From Spinacia oleracea (taxonomy: Eukaryota > Streptophyta > Magnoliopsida > Caryophyllales > Amaranthaceae): DNA of 64,000 nt. Position 1 is the stretch's first letter, and every line of letters starts with the position of its first letter. The stretch lies in contig NC_079491.1 of assembly GCF_020520425.1 (NCBI RefSeq), positions 7,799,143 to 7,863,142 of the forward strand, written 5' to 3'. A program made the translations under genes and the position numbers. The notes beneath the pieces are model-generated. The model was given only the letters and a program-made list of their open reading frames with translations, had not been told where the DNA came from and did no database searches. Below are positions 21,925 through 33,472 of the stretch, piece after piece.

Positions 21925-24900
21925 TTATCTTATTTTGATCATCCCGAGTTCCATTCTCATTTTCTCATGCTTCTCTCTGCTTAAAGGTTTAGTCATAATA
22001 TCTGCAATTTGATTCTCAGTTTGACAAAAGTCCAACTTGATTAAACCTTTTTCAACATTATCCTTAAGAAAGTGATGCCTAATATGAATATGCTTAACCC
22101 GGGAATGATGTACCGGATCCTTAGAAATGCAGATTGCACTAGTGTTATCACAATAAATAGGAACACAATCATATATGATCCCAAAATCCCTTAACTGTTG
22201 CTTTATCCACAGTATTTGAGAGCAACATGCAGCAACTGCTACATATTCAGCTTCTGCTGTGGATAAGGCAACGGTATTCTGTTTCTTGGAACCCCAAGAA
22301 ACCATGCAAGATCCTAGGAATTGAACCATACCTGATGTGCTCTTTCGGTTTACTAAATCACCTGCATAATCTGCATCTGCATATCCTTTTAAATCGAAAG
22401 TTCCACTTCTTGGATAAAACAGACATAGATCGTCTGTTCCTTTGAGGTATCTGAATATCCTCTTCACTGCAGTCATGTGGGACTCCTTTGGGTTTGATTG
22501 AAATCTTGCACACAACCCAACACTGAATGATATGTCTGGTCTGCTTGCGGTTAGGTATAGCAGAGATCCAATCATTCCTCTGTACGTCGTTTGATTCACA
22601 CTTTTTCCTGTGGGATCCTCATCTAGTCTTGTGGCTGTTCCCATGGGAGTGTGATTTGTTCACTGAATCTAGCTCGTACTTTTTGAGGAGTTCCTTCACA
22701 TATTTTTGTTGGTGGATCATAATTCCTTCCTTAGTTTGTTTGATTTGCAAACCAAGAAAGAAATTAAGTTCCCCCATCATACTCATTTCAAACTCACTGC
22801 ACATTAAATTAGCAAAATCCTTGCACAAATTTTCGTTAGTAGCACCAAATAATATATCATCGACATAAATTTGTACAACTAATAAGTCAGATCCTTTTGA
22901 TTTTAAAAATAGAGTTTTATCGATTCTTCCTCGTTTAAAATCATTTTGTAAAAGAAACTTTGATAATCTCTCGTACCACGATCTAGGAGCTTGCTTTAAC
23001 CCATAAAGAGCTTTATCAAGCTTATAGATGTGGTTCGGAAATTTAGGATTCTCAAAACCAGGGGGTTGTTCCACATAGACGTCTTCCTCAAGAAAACCAT
23101 TTAAGAAAGCACATTTGACGTCCATCTGATACAACTTGAATCCCATAAAGGCTGCAAAAGAAATTAGAATACGAATAGCTTCTAATCTAGCAACAGGAGC
23201 AAAGGTTTCTTCGAAATCAATACCTTCCTGTTGATTGTAGCCCTTGACTACTAACCTTGCCTTGTTCCTGATGATTGTAGTATGTTCATCGAACTTGTTC
23301 CTGAACACCCACTTTAATCCTATGACTTTCTGATTCTTTGGCTTGGGTTCCAGATGCCATACCTTGTTCCTTTGGAACTTATTTAACTCATCTTGCATGG
23401 CAGTGATCCAATCAGCATCTTCCAAAGCTTCGGTGTGGTTTCTTGGCTCGATTGTGGAGAGGAACGCATGAAAAGCACAGAAGTTCCTTAGTTGAGACCT
23501 TGTTTGAGTTCCTTTCCTAATATCACTGATAATCAGATCCATTGGGTGAGAACTTTGATGTTTCCAGGGCTTAGGTTGAAATTGTGCCACTGGAACATCT
23601 AAGGTCTCCTCAGTTCCTTCTGTTTCCTGAGATCCTTGTTCCTCTGCATCAGAGGTCTCTTGATCTTCTTCTGGTTCCTCAGAATCATCATCTTCTGGTT
23701 CCTCAGGATTTGCATTTTCTGGTTCCTCATGATCAACATTTTCTGGTTCCTCGGGATCAGGGGTTCTTCTTCCAGGAACTCCTTGGTTAGTAGCAGTTTC
23801 TTGTGTTTGTGGATCTGCTATTCCATTTTGCTTTCTTCCAGGAGAGATTTCCTCATCATAATCTGTAAAACGAGTTAATCCAATTTCGAAATCTTCCTGT
23901 TCCTGAATCTCATCAACATTGTTAGCTTCATCAAATATTATATGTACACTCTCTTCAATACACATCGACCTTTTATTATAAACTCTATATGCTTTACTGT
24001 TTAAGGCGTATCCTAGGAACACGGCCTCATCACTTCTTTCATCGAATTTCCCTAAGTTCCTTTTGCCATTGTTGTGAACAAAGCATTTACACCCAAAGGC
24101 TCTAAAGTAAGAGATATTGGGTTTGTTTCCTTTTAATAACTCATAGGGAGTCTTGTTTAAAATGGCCCTGATCATTACTCTATTAACAATATAGCAAGCT
24201 GTGTTTACTGCTTCAGCCCAGAAGTTCCTTGGTAAGGAACTGGCAATTAACATGGTTCTAGCCATGTCTTCCAAGGTTCTATTTTTTCTTTCAACGACTC
24301 CATTTTGTTGTGGAGTCCTAGGTGCAGAAAAGTTGTGATCCATACCTTGTTCCTTGCAGTATTCATCAAACTTGTGATTCTCGAATTCAGTTCCATGATC
24401 TGACCTTATATGTATTAGCTGACGTCCTGTGGATCTTTGTATTCTCTTAGCAAAAGCAACAAATTCATTAAACGTTTCATCTTTACTTGCTAAGAAAATA
24501 ACCCAGGTAAATCGAGAAAAATCGTCAACAATAACCAAGACATAGCGTTTTCCACTTCTACTTTGAATTCTCATAGGTCCACACAAATCCATATGGATGA
24601 GTTCCAATGGTTTAGTTGTGCTGACCATTTTCTTAGGCTTGAAAGAGCTCCTGACATGCTTTCCTTTGGCACATGCTTCACAAACTTTGTCTTTAAGGAA
24701 CTTGATGGAAGGTAGACCTCTCACTAGTTCCTTTGATCTCAGTTTGTCAAGCAATGAAAAGCTAGCATGTCCGAATCTCTTGTGCCATAGAAGTGGATCC
24801 TCCTCAATAACACTAAGACAAGTTAAGTTGTTCCTTGGAACTTTGTTGAGATCCACAGTATATGTGTTCCCTTTGCGAGTTCCTTCCAAAATAACTTCTT

Positions 24901-25210
24901 TACTGTTATTGTTAATAATTCGACAACTTTCTTAAGTAAAGCTTACCGAGTTTCCTTTGTCACAGAATTGTGAAATACTAAGCAGACTGTGCATTAAACC
25001 TTCAACCAGGAACACATTATCAATTGAATGGGAACTTGACCTTCCTACTTTTCCAATGGCGATGATTTCACCTTTCTTGTTGTCTCCAAAGGTCACAGTT
25101 CCTCCGTTGTAGGCCTCTAGTGAGAGAAATTTGGTTTTATCTCCTGTCATGTGCTTGGAACACCCTCTATCGAGATACCACGAGTTGTTCCCCCTCACTA
25201 GGACCTGCAA
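21925..25210 (-). pseudogene. copia pol: protease, integrase, reverse transcriptase, RNase H (broken)
   Basis: Read from 25210 downwards. The protease has WYLDRGCSKHMTG, with the catalytic DSG changed to DRG (codon at 25166-25168). The integrase has the zinc-binding region HKRFGH...C..C and catalytic Asp (HMDLCGP), Asp (SDHGTEF), Glu (VVERKNR). The reverse transcriptase has the [11 protein letters not shown] and [10 protein letters not shown] regions and the catalytic YVDD. The RNase H has YADADYAGD, STAEAEY and the C-terminal ADIMTKPL. A TAA stop interrupts the frame at 24932-24934, and a frameshift near 22645 separates reverse transcriptase from RNase H. The gag-pol junction near 25212 also changes frame. 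As it stands it cannot make a functional polyprotein. Confidence 0.9.
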
Positions 25211-25212
25211 TA

Positions 25213-26986
25213 TTATCTATTGTTAGATACAGGAACTCGGGTTTCCTCGAGTTCCTTTTCTACTAAAAGATCATCTTTCTTAATCCATATCTTCTTGACA
25301 ATGTTCTGGTTTTTATTGAACAGTTCCTTCTTTTTGGAACACTCAGTCACAACATGATCACCAGTACCACAAAAGGAACAAACTTTGACACTAGGCAGTT
25401 CCACATAATTTTTCTTTTTACCATTGTTCCTTTTATAGTAAAAACCTAGGCCTTCAGTTCTCTTAGATTGAGCCTTCTCAATCCACTTAGGCGTGATTCT
25501 AGGAGATTGTTTATGTGCATTTGCTAAGGCTAGTTCCTTGGTTAATTTCTCCTTTTGTTCCTTTACTGTGACCAACTCACTGTTTAAGTTTTCCAAATCA
25601 ACGTTAAAGACCCCCATGCTAATCTCAGTGGACTTGCTAGGATCTAGGCTTAAATTAAACAGTTTATATTGACTGACTTCCACTTTGAGAAGAATGTTTT
25701 CATTTTTGACTCTCTCAAAGGAGTTTTGAAGAGCAGTGTTTCTATCAAGCAAGTCAAAGAACCTACCCTGTACATCAGATCTAACATTATTAAGGTAGGT
25801 CATGTGTCCCTTGGTGAGTTCCAAGGCTTTGTCACTTTGAGCCTTTATTACACTAAGCTTTTTAAAGTTATCTAGAGTTTCTATCAATAATTCCACTAAC
25901 TTATTTTTAGACAGAGATTGAAGAGTTGAGGAACTTACTTCTCTTGATGGATCTTGGGTTGTTCCATCAATCTTTGCCATAAGACAAAGGTTTGCTGTTT
26001 CTTCATTTGGTTGATCCTCATCTTCTTCCGAGTCAGAAGCATCTCCCCAAGCTGCGATCATAGCCTTCTTGAAGTTTGGTATGGCAAAGGTTGATTTGTT
26101 GAATCTTTCCTTGGACAGATCCTTTCCCTTGCCTTTCCCTCTTTCATTTTCCCACTGAGGGCAGTCTTTGATTAGATGGTCTGATTCTCCGCACTTGAAA
26201 CATCCTTGGTCAGGCTTGGAACCGCTTGGTTTTCTCATTGAGTTCCTTCCTCTTAGATTTCCAGGTTTAGAGTTCGTGTAAAATCTTTTCATTCTTCTGA
26301 CCAACATGGCAGCTTCTTCTTCATCAGGATCCGAGTCCTCCTGTTCCTCAGCCTTAAGAGCAAAGCCTCGATTCTTGGGATTCTCAGGAACAGCTGCTCC
26401 TAGATGTAATTCGTGCGTCATCAAGGATCCCGCCAATTGTTCAATGTTGAATTTGGTGAAATCCTTTGTTTCGAACAATGCCGTGACCTTGGTTCTCCAT
26501 CTATCATCCTGTGGCATGCTCCTTAGGATCTTCCTTCTTCCAAGAGAAACTAGTTCATTAGTGATATTAGTGAAACGAGTAAACATTTCCTGTATTGTTT
26601 CTCTTGGTTGCATTTCAAAATGTTCATACTTAGACATTAATAAATCAATTTTTGAACGTTTGACCTCATTAGTTCCTTCATGAGTTATTTGAAGGAGATC
26701 CCAGATTTGCTTTGCGCTCTTGCACCCCATAACTCTGTTATGTTCATGAGGTCCAAGGCCGCAATGCAAGATTTTCACAGCCATTGCGTTGATTTCAAAT
26801 TTCTCAAAATCTTCCTTAGTAAAATCAGACATAGGTTTAGGAACTACCTATGACTCGCCAGACTTGATAGTTCTCTGCCTTGATGTAGATCTCCATCCTG
26901 TTCTTCCAGTAGGTGTAGAATTTTCCGTTGAACATTGGAGGTCTTTGAGTGGAATAACCTTCCTCGAGTTTCTCGTAAGCGTTCAT
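25213..26986 (-). pseudogene. copia gag (frameshifted)
   Basis: The likely start is the Met at 26986 (MNAYEKLEEG), just after the primer site, followed by RPPMFNGKFYTYWKNRM as in copia Gag. Near 26835 a stop and a one-base frame change separate this from the main gag frame (26832-25213, 539 codons). That frame has a nucleocapsid zinc knuckle (CFKCGESDHLIKDC) and a second CSFCGTGDHVVTEC knuckle near the C-terminus. Gag forms the virus-like particle that packages element RNA. Confidence 0.85.
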
Positions 26987-27035
26987 ACTTTCCAGGAACT
27001 TTTTCTCAACAGGGTTTCCTGTATTTTTGTGAGAT

Positions 27036-27050
27036 CCTGCTCTGATACCA
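27036..27050 (-). promoter_or_regulatory. Primer-binding site, tRNA-iMet type
   Basis: On the minus strand TGGTATCAGAGCAGG begins two bases after the 5' LTR. The first 12 bases match the 3' end of plant initiator tRNA-Met, the usual copia primer. Confidence 0.85.
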
Positions 27051-27052
27051 AC

Positions 27053-28327
27053 TGATAGTTCAGTAGGAACACTTGACAAGAGGGGGGTGAATTGTTCTTT
27101 GGGAACTTGGGTAAGTTTCTTGCGGAATTTAAACAATAAAGAGACTGAGAATAATGAGCGAAAAAAGATATAAAATGGAGGAACCTTCTTGACCCTAATC
27201 AAGAAGAACCTCACTACTCTTTTGTATTAATGCAATAACTCTATTACAAATACACTCTTTAACTCGAGTTCCTCTCGAACACGAGTTCCCCACAGCAATC
27301 CCCTTTGATTACTGTGCTCCTCTTTCTCTCTTTGACTTAACTCTAAGTCGCTCCTTTTCTCTTTGACTTAACTCTAAGTCGCTCTGTTTCTCTTTGACTT
27401 AACTCTAAGTCAATTAAGGATCACTCAACCCTTAAACCCAAAATACAATTTGATATAAAACTCTAGTACGTAATAAAGCTCAAAGTAATAAGGAACTCAA
27501 GGGACATTCTTTTGAAAACTGATTCTCTTTTAAAACGTTTAAGCTCTTAAGATATATTTTGCAAAGATCAGTTGTGTGTTTTGAAAAGCTAAAACTCTTC
27601 TCCTTTTATAGGAGAGTTTCACTTAGGGTTGGGTACCCATGTTTTTCTCAACTACCCACTAACAGTTACTGCTCAGTAACATGGGCATAGTTGGAGAGAA
27701 ACAAGGGAGACCAAATCAAAACACTAAATGTACGTTGAACAGAAATACGTGGGGAGAGTTTCAAGGAACGTGGAAAAACTTTTACTTGAGAAACAAGGAG
27801 AATAAATCAGAATCCTATGTTTCATTTATTAATTAAATACATTTTATTTATTAAAAAGATTTTTCAAGTTAAAACTCTTTTATAATTACAGTTAACATAT
27901 TTCATTTAAAACGTACCAAAATACTATGTCCCTTTCATACCAAATTACTTATAAACTTTATTAAATACTTACATAAATCCTAAAACATAAACTCATATGT
28001 TGTAGTCTTCATGTTGCACCTTTAGAAGCTTCACTCGAAGACTTCCCAATTTGTTCCTTCTCTGGAACGCCGAGGATCCACATAATATATGAGGATCTCG
28101 CCTTAGGAACTCGCCTAAGGATCTCGCTTTGCTTAATGATTATTTCTTCAATGTAGTGTGTGACATGGATCAATTACTTGCTTATATTCCACGTTGCTTA
28201 GTTTATCCAACTCAGGATCTCCTTAACTTAGCATTATTCCTCTAAGGATCTCGGAACATATTATGCAACATAACTTAACCAATTGTCAGGAGTTTGCTTT
28301 GTCATCATCAAAACTTTAGGGTCAACA
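27053..28327 (-). repeat. 5' LTR of the copia element
   Basis: It starts with TG and ends with CA and pairs with 17440-18715. It carries the promoter that would drive minus-strand transcription of the element. Confidence 0.92.
27602..27611 (-). promoter_or_regulatory. TATA box in the copia 5' LTR
   Basis: The minus strand reads CCTATAAAAGGAGA in mid-LTR. The same site is kept in the other LTR at 17991-18000. The R region would begin about 30 bp downstream. Confidence 0.6.
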
Positions 28328-28332
28328 GTCTG

Positions 28333-29560
28333 AATCAAGGAAACCAGATTTCAGAACAAACTAGGATAATGTCATCATTGCTGGGAGCTCCTAAGCGTTT
28401 CAAGAAGAGATGGCTAAGTTTTAAAGGATGGAAAATAAACTTAAGCTAGTGATGTTCTAGCTAAATTCTCAAGAATCATTTCAGAGCTTCAAATTCAGTA
28501 CTGTTATGTGTCAACCCCTGTAACTCTGTAATTAAATGGATAAACAGATCGAAAAGTGTGAGCTGGCTCTAATACACTAAGTTAGAATGATAATGAGTTG
28601 TCTAGCAGCATGATTTTTTGAAGAATCTACGGCCTCTTCTTCTTTGCCTAAGGAACCTAGAAGTTGGTTAGCCTCCCTAATGGAGTGTTGAATTTCCACC
28701 TCTTTCGCATTTTTCTTGAAGGTTCAATATAAACTATCCCATGGGATCTGTTGACTACTTACCAACAGAACAGAACATGTTTTTACAGAAATTACCTAAC
28801 CGAGGGAGGGAGGTTGAGATTCCTTGAGATGTCTCGTGCCTATATTGATTTTTTTCCATTGAATGTGAATGTGTGATCCAGTATCTCTATTCTACATATC
28901 CATGAGATTGAAAATGGGAATCCTTGTTGTTTTGGAGACACAAATTCTGGTCAAAGCAAAATTTTATTTCTCCACACCATGTATTTCACTATTGTAAGAG
29001 TATTTCCTGTAATTTACGGAGGCTTTAATAGTCAAGTACTGCTTAATGCTCTTTGTCTGACTTGCATAGTTTGTCCTTCTTAGGTCCAAAACTCAATTGA
29101 ATACTACTACGAGTTGGAAAATTGTGAATTATATTGCCTTTAGAACGATGATGAAGCCAAATAATTTTACATTGTCTACTGTTATTCACTGCACAAATAT
29201 GCACAAATATACTGCAACATACCTCAGTGATCGTATATATACTTTTTTCACCCATGTGCAATTTTGTTATGTGTTTATGTATGTGCATGTCTATACCGAA
29301 TGCCTATGTGATTCTGTAAGTGTGTATCTTGCTTTCTTAATAATTATCAATGTCCAATGAATAGAGTTGGACTGGTCTGTAGTCCATAAAAACAAATAGT
29401 TTCTTAATTTTATTAATTAAAAGCCATGAGAAGTGGCTGAAACAAAGTATGCCCTTTCAGAAGAAGGGACTATTAGTGATTGATCTGTCTCAGGGAAGTT
29501 TCTTAAATCTTCCTGAATCAGTTTCTAACAAAACAGGCGGTCCTCCATTACACCAAATCT
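28333..29560. other. Continuation of duplication unit 1 beyond the copia insertion
   Basis: GTCCAAAACTCAATTGA (about 29082) recurs near 35425, and GTATGTGCATGTCTATA (about 29279) recurs near 36691. Unit 2 therefore carries the same downstream sequence. No coding sequence was recognised. Confidence 0.5.
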
Positions 29561-29562
29561 GA

Positions 29563-30087
29563 TTGCATCCTCCCCTCCCCCTAGTGTGTTTTTTGCCTTT
29601 TGTATCCGGCACATTTGGAAAAGAAGAAGTGTCTGTTCCATCTCTCGCATTAATATCCCATTTTCCGCAGTTTGTAATGACTCAAACTAACGACTCTTGG
29701 GTGAAGGGTACTGCCCGTGTTAAGTTTGCTCACGACTCTCTCGAGGCTGAGCTTAGTATACAGAGTACACTCCTTTGGATTCCCTCGAAAAGTTGGGATT
29801 CTTGTTTTATTGTTTCTGATTGTTTGACGACTGTCACTGCTATCAGTAGTGTTTCTCATATCAACTCAAGGCACCATTATATTGCAGGGAACTTCATTGG
29901 TAACTTAACAGGTGATAGTTTGATTTTTGAGGGAAGATCAACTAACAAATTGGCTGATGCGATGGCCAAGAGCTCAAGGAAGAAGCTTATTTTGTGTAAT
30001 CAATCTTGTAATTTTCAATCCCCTTCCCCGGATTGTATAAGTAATAAGTTATTTGCTAGAAGACTCTTTGAACCTGTCTTTTGGTAG
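29563..30087 (+). pseudogene. RNase H-like domain fragment (RVT_3 type)
   Basis: A frame of 174 codons. From the internal Met at 29677 it shows the pattern of plant RNase H-like domains common in LINEs and their derivatives: AHDSLEAELSIQSTLLW, FIVSDCLTTVTAIS, SRHHYIAG and NKLADAMAKSSRK. Glu, Asp (SDC) and a late Asp (ADAMAK) could correspond to catalytic acidic residues. The domain is short, the N-terminal Asp strand is unclear, and no reverse transcriptase adjoins it. It is most likely a decayed transposon remnant. Confidence 0.5.
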
Positions 30088-30239
30088 CTGGAACCGAAGG
30101 TATTATCGCGCCTCTTGTATTAAGGGACAGAAGCCTTCAGGGCTAATCCCAACTTGCTAATTAATCTACTGTTCTAGTGACATTGTTGCTTAAGTTATCA
30201 AGTTGGAGCTTTGTAAATTTTACAGTTTATGCATGTTTT

Positions 30240-30368
30240 CACATAGGAAGCAAAGCTATATGCATTCGACATGCTTCAATCACTTTGGAAGCAAATGAAT
30301 ATTACAATAACAATGATTCATCTTTGGCTTTTGATCACTATGATTTCGTTAAACGCATGAGAACGTGA
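30240..30368 (+). pseudogene. SABATH last-exon remnant (duplication unit 2)
   Basis: The translation contains LEANEYYNNND and FDHYDFVKRMR, matching WEANEHYNNNN and FDHYDFVKCMR in the last exon of the SABATH gene at 12633-13010. The PQYTPSAEEI part is deleted and a stop follows MRT. Upstream exons are absent, so only a 3' scrap of the duplicate survives. Confidence 0.8.
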
Positions 30369-31300
30369 AAGGTTGATCAATCCACTTATAAAAATGATGA
30401 AACTAATTCATGTGACTATTTTCTTGTAATGTTTTTCCGTTTGAGTTCATGTTGATTTTGTGTTCGTGTATTAGAGTTTATATTGCCTTTGTTAAATTCT
30501 TCATACCTCTATTTAAAAATATTGCATGTAATGATGTCAAATCCAGGCAATCTAGCTATTCTGTGCTATAAACGAATCTAATTATGTCAAATATGGGTCA
30601 CTTTGTATTCTATATTTCTACAATAAAATGATCTCAAATACTTGTATAATAATTATAGAGTAACTTTTAATAAGAAAATATTTACATCTATAATTATATA
30701 GTAATATATTAAAAGATGTTTATAAAAATGAAGGATTGAACATCTAACCTCATGGACTAAAATTTCCACTTATTATTATCTTAGCTAGCTACAATATATG
30801 TTATGTTTATCCATATAAATGTCAAATACTCCGTACAGTCTTTTAAAAATGAGCACATATTTACAAAAAGTAAACCCACTAAAGTAAAATCCGGAACAAT
30901 GTCTAGGTCAGACACTACTTACCTAGTATACAAAGTACTCCATATGTATTAATTTGGCTTTGTATAACTTTTTATTAATAAATTATGAAACCCAAAGTTG
31001 TCGGGATTGAAACTTACTACTCCGTACTAAAATTTACAGTATGCTTGGTGTTCCGGTATAGATTAGGAACGGTTGGAGAGGTCTTGCTAGTTGTATGATC
31101 CGGTTATTCAGATGAGTTCCTGCACAGATAACACTGGTAAATTGGCCTCGGAGGTGATTCGAGGATCCCCTCCGATGTCGTGGGTCGGGTGTACGGATTA
31201 TACAGATTGTACATTATGTCTTATTTAACTTACAATTAGAACTTGTTTTGTCTCTTCTAAGTACTTGATTACGAAAATTAGAAATGCAAACTAGCCATTA
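30369..31300. other. Intergenic flank of duplication unit 2, no gene
   Basis: The part to about 30640 resembles the SABATH 3' flank of unit 1. The remainder is AT-rich without motifs. Confidence 0.45.
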
Positions 31301-31339
31301 GATTCAAATTCTACAATTTAAAAGCAATTTGTGTATTTG

Positions 31340-31560
31340 GTGCAAACAAGTTTAAAAATAGGGGTATATTGTGCAAGACGTTTATAAATAGGTGCATTTG
31401 GTGAATTATAAACATGACTTAACGGAGGACTAAGGGAAAGTCAAAATAGGGGTATTTGGTGAACAATACGAAAAAATAGGGGTATACTATGTATTTTGAA
31501 ACACGCAGGGGTATTTGGTGAATTTCGTGAAATCTCAGGGGTATTTCATGAAAAAACCGT
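31340..31560. repeat. Dispersed repeat with GGGGTATTTGGTGAA phrases
   Basis: AGGGGTATTTGGTGAA-type phrases recur at least four times over about 200 bp. It is not coding and the element class is unknown. Confidence 0.5.
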
Positions 31561-31740
31561 TTTTTAAATATAGTTCGTGAGAAATGTGTAAAGGATGAGA
31601 AGTGGTGAGTGAAGAGTGTGAATTTTTTAATGATTTTTTATAAAAAGTAAGTGGATAGCCTGGGTTAGTAGGTAAGTGTGAGAAATAATATAATATTGAT
31701 AAAAAATAACATTTATAGGAGCGGTGCAAATATTAAGCAC
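31560..31740. mobile_element. Truncated Stowaway-like MITE fragment
   Basis: Reverse-orientation relative of 1680-1999, sharing GTGAGAAATAATATAAT and AGCGGTGCAAATATTAAG. One end is missing. Confidence 0.6.
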
Positions 31741-31765
31741 ACGGATCAATAACCTTACGTCCCTA

Positions 31766-31893
31766 ATTTTTAGTGGGAAGTGATAAATCCAAGGAAAATT
31801 TTACTTCTTCCAAGGAAATCCACATTTTTTTAAAGGTGATTTCCTTGGAAGAAGTGAAATTCTTCCTTGGATTTATCATTTCCCATTTTTAGT
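31766..31893. mobile_element. 110-bp Mutator-like MITE with perfect 9-bp TSD
   Basis: ATTTTTAGT occurs at 31766-31774 and 31885-31893. Between them lies a near-complete foldback, with TIR GGGAAGTGATAAATCCAAGG against the complement with one mismatch. The paralogous site upstream of F-box gene 1 (about 14800-14815) lacks it, so insertion followed the duplication. Confidence 0.8.
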
Positions 31894-32311
31894 GTACCGC
31901 CGCTTCCTCTTTCGCTTCTCCATTCTCCATTAATTCTATTCAGCCTTTCATCTCATATTCAATCAACTATATATTTCCGTAACCGAGTTCTCCAACAACA
32001 ACTTCGGCCTCCGGCGAACACGAACGTCGCTTGTGCTCAGATTATTGAAGCTTGATTCTTAAAAGGTTATTTCTTTTACTTTCATAATATAATTATGACT
32101 TTCAATTTCGTATTTATTGGGTTGTTTATACTGTATTACGAGTAGTATTGGGTATTTGTACTGTACTATGTCATCCAAATTAATGGTTAATTTGACTAGT
32201 TGAAATTAATTTGTTCATTTAGTTTAGGAGTGATTTATCTTATATCTGTCGATTTAGGGTTCTTTACATGATTTACAACCCTAAAACTGAGACACAATTC
32301 AATCTGCAGGG

Positions 32312-33472
32312 ATGAGGAGCAGAAAGAAGAGAGTACCGGACCATGAAATTCACATACCAACGGAGTTGTTGACGGAGATTTTGGCGCGGCTGCCGGTGAA
32401 AACCCTATTAAGATTTAGGTGCGTTTGCAAACTTTGGTGCTCTCTAATTGATTCCCAAGATTTCATAGATATGCATCTTAGGCTCTTTCAGAACAATCGT
32501 AGCAAAACTCATCTATTAGTCATGGAAGAAATTTACCGTGCGAATGGTGAAGAGTGCACATTTGCAATTCGTCGCGCTGACACGCTGAGGAAAACTGCTC
32601 ATCTCCATACTAGTAATAACTCATACCAAATTATTGCAACCTGTAATGGGTTGGTGTTGTTATGGGAGCGTATTTCTAGTGGAGGGAGTGATTTGAGATT
32701 GTGGAACCCTTCGATTCGAAAGGCGTTGTTGCTTCCTGCTTGTCCTTCTGAACACGAGCGTCATCCGTTGCTTTTGGGATTTTCCCCTTTTTCAAATGAC
32801 TATAAGTTGGTTGTCTTTAGGTATAATGATGGTTTGGCTCAAGATGTGTCTATGTCTATTGCAGTTTATTCACTTCGAAATCATAGTTGGAAGGTCAATG
32901 TCAATAGGATCAATGTTCCCTTATCGTTTATGAGGGGGTTTCCAACTCAAGGTGACCGTGTTTTCTGTCGAGGGGCTATTTACTGGATAGGGCGCGATCC
33001 TTACCTACGGAAGGTTAAGGGGAACCAAAAAACTCATCTCGTGTCTTTTAACTTTGATTCAGAGGACTTTATCTCTGTGGAACTACCAGATACCGCCAAA
33101 GATTGGTTTATTTTCCTCCTTGGTGAGTCTGTAGCGGTTTCAAGCATGGATATTAGGAATAGCCCCGTTTGGGTTTTGGAAACGGATGGTGGGTTTAGAA
33201 AGGATCCAAGACTTTCGAGAGTTGTACAATGGGATTCTTGCAATGCATTTAAAGGGATCTCAATTTTTCTAGATTCGAGGCTCCTCTACAATCAGGACAG
33301 TGATACATTTATCATACATGACTCTAACAGAGTGAATTCTTTTAACCCTACCACTCGTCAAGTACAACAGTTGGGAAAGTCAATTCGTGGTACACTAACT
33401 CTGGATACTTATGTCGAGAGTTTGGAGTTGCATAAAGGGACTCAAGGCCACATTTTTTCCATGACAAAGTAG
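32312..33472 (+). CDS. F-box protein with FBA-type interaction domain (copy 2)
   Basis: Intact frame of 386 codons, a close paralogue of the gene at 15248-16423. It has the same F-box (residues 14-55), the same RLWNPSIRKA, LLGFSP..NDYKLVVF and GAIYWIG landmarks, and a conserved 5'-UTR intron. There are several in-frame differences: a two-codon duplication giving DVSMSIAVY, a shorter loop around residue 260-270, and other small indels. The last codons differ: after HKGTQG the conserved QCLTLFP tail is replaced by HIFSMTK because of a small deletion and frame change just before the stop. The main domains are unaffected, so it is probably functional as an SCF substrate receptor. Confidence 0.88.
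   Translation: MRSRKKRVPDHEIHIPTELLTEILARLPVKTLLRFRCVCKLWCSLIDSQDFIDMHLRLFQNNRSKTHLLVMEEIYRANGEECTFAIRRADTLRKTAHLHTSNNSYQIIATCNGLVLLWERISSGGSDLRLWNPSIRKALLLPACPSEHERHPLLLGFSPFSNDYKLVVFRYNDGLAQDVSMSIAVYSLRNHSWKVNVNRINVPLSFMRGFPTQGDRVFCRGAIYWIGRDPYLRKVKGNQKTHLVSFNFDSEDFISVELPDTAKDWFIFLLGESVAVSSMDIRNSPVWVLETDGGFRKDPRLSRVVQWDSCNAFKGISIFLDSRLLYNQDSDTFIIHDSNRVNSFNPTTRQVQQLGKSIRGTLTLDTYVESLELHKGTQGHIFSMTK

Larger units (their letters stand above)
17440..28327 (-). mobile_element. Full-length Ty1/copia LTR retrotransposon, SIRE/Maximus-like
   Basis: Two ~1275-bp LTRs (TG...CA) enclose gag, pol and an extra 3' ORF, all on the minus strand. The 5-bp target duplication GTCTG lies at 17435-17439 and 28328-28332. 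Total length is 10,888 bp. The order protease, integrase, reverse transcriptase, RNase H is the copia order. Large size, long LTRs and an additional ORF after pol are features of the SIRE/Maximus lineage. By eye the LTRs differ at about nine bases and one indel, so insertion was recent, yet gag-pol carries several disabling changes. It splits the SABATH/F-box duplication unit. Confidence 0.92.
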
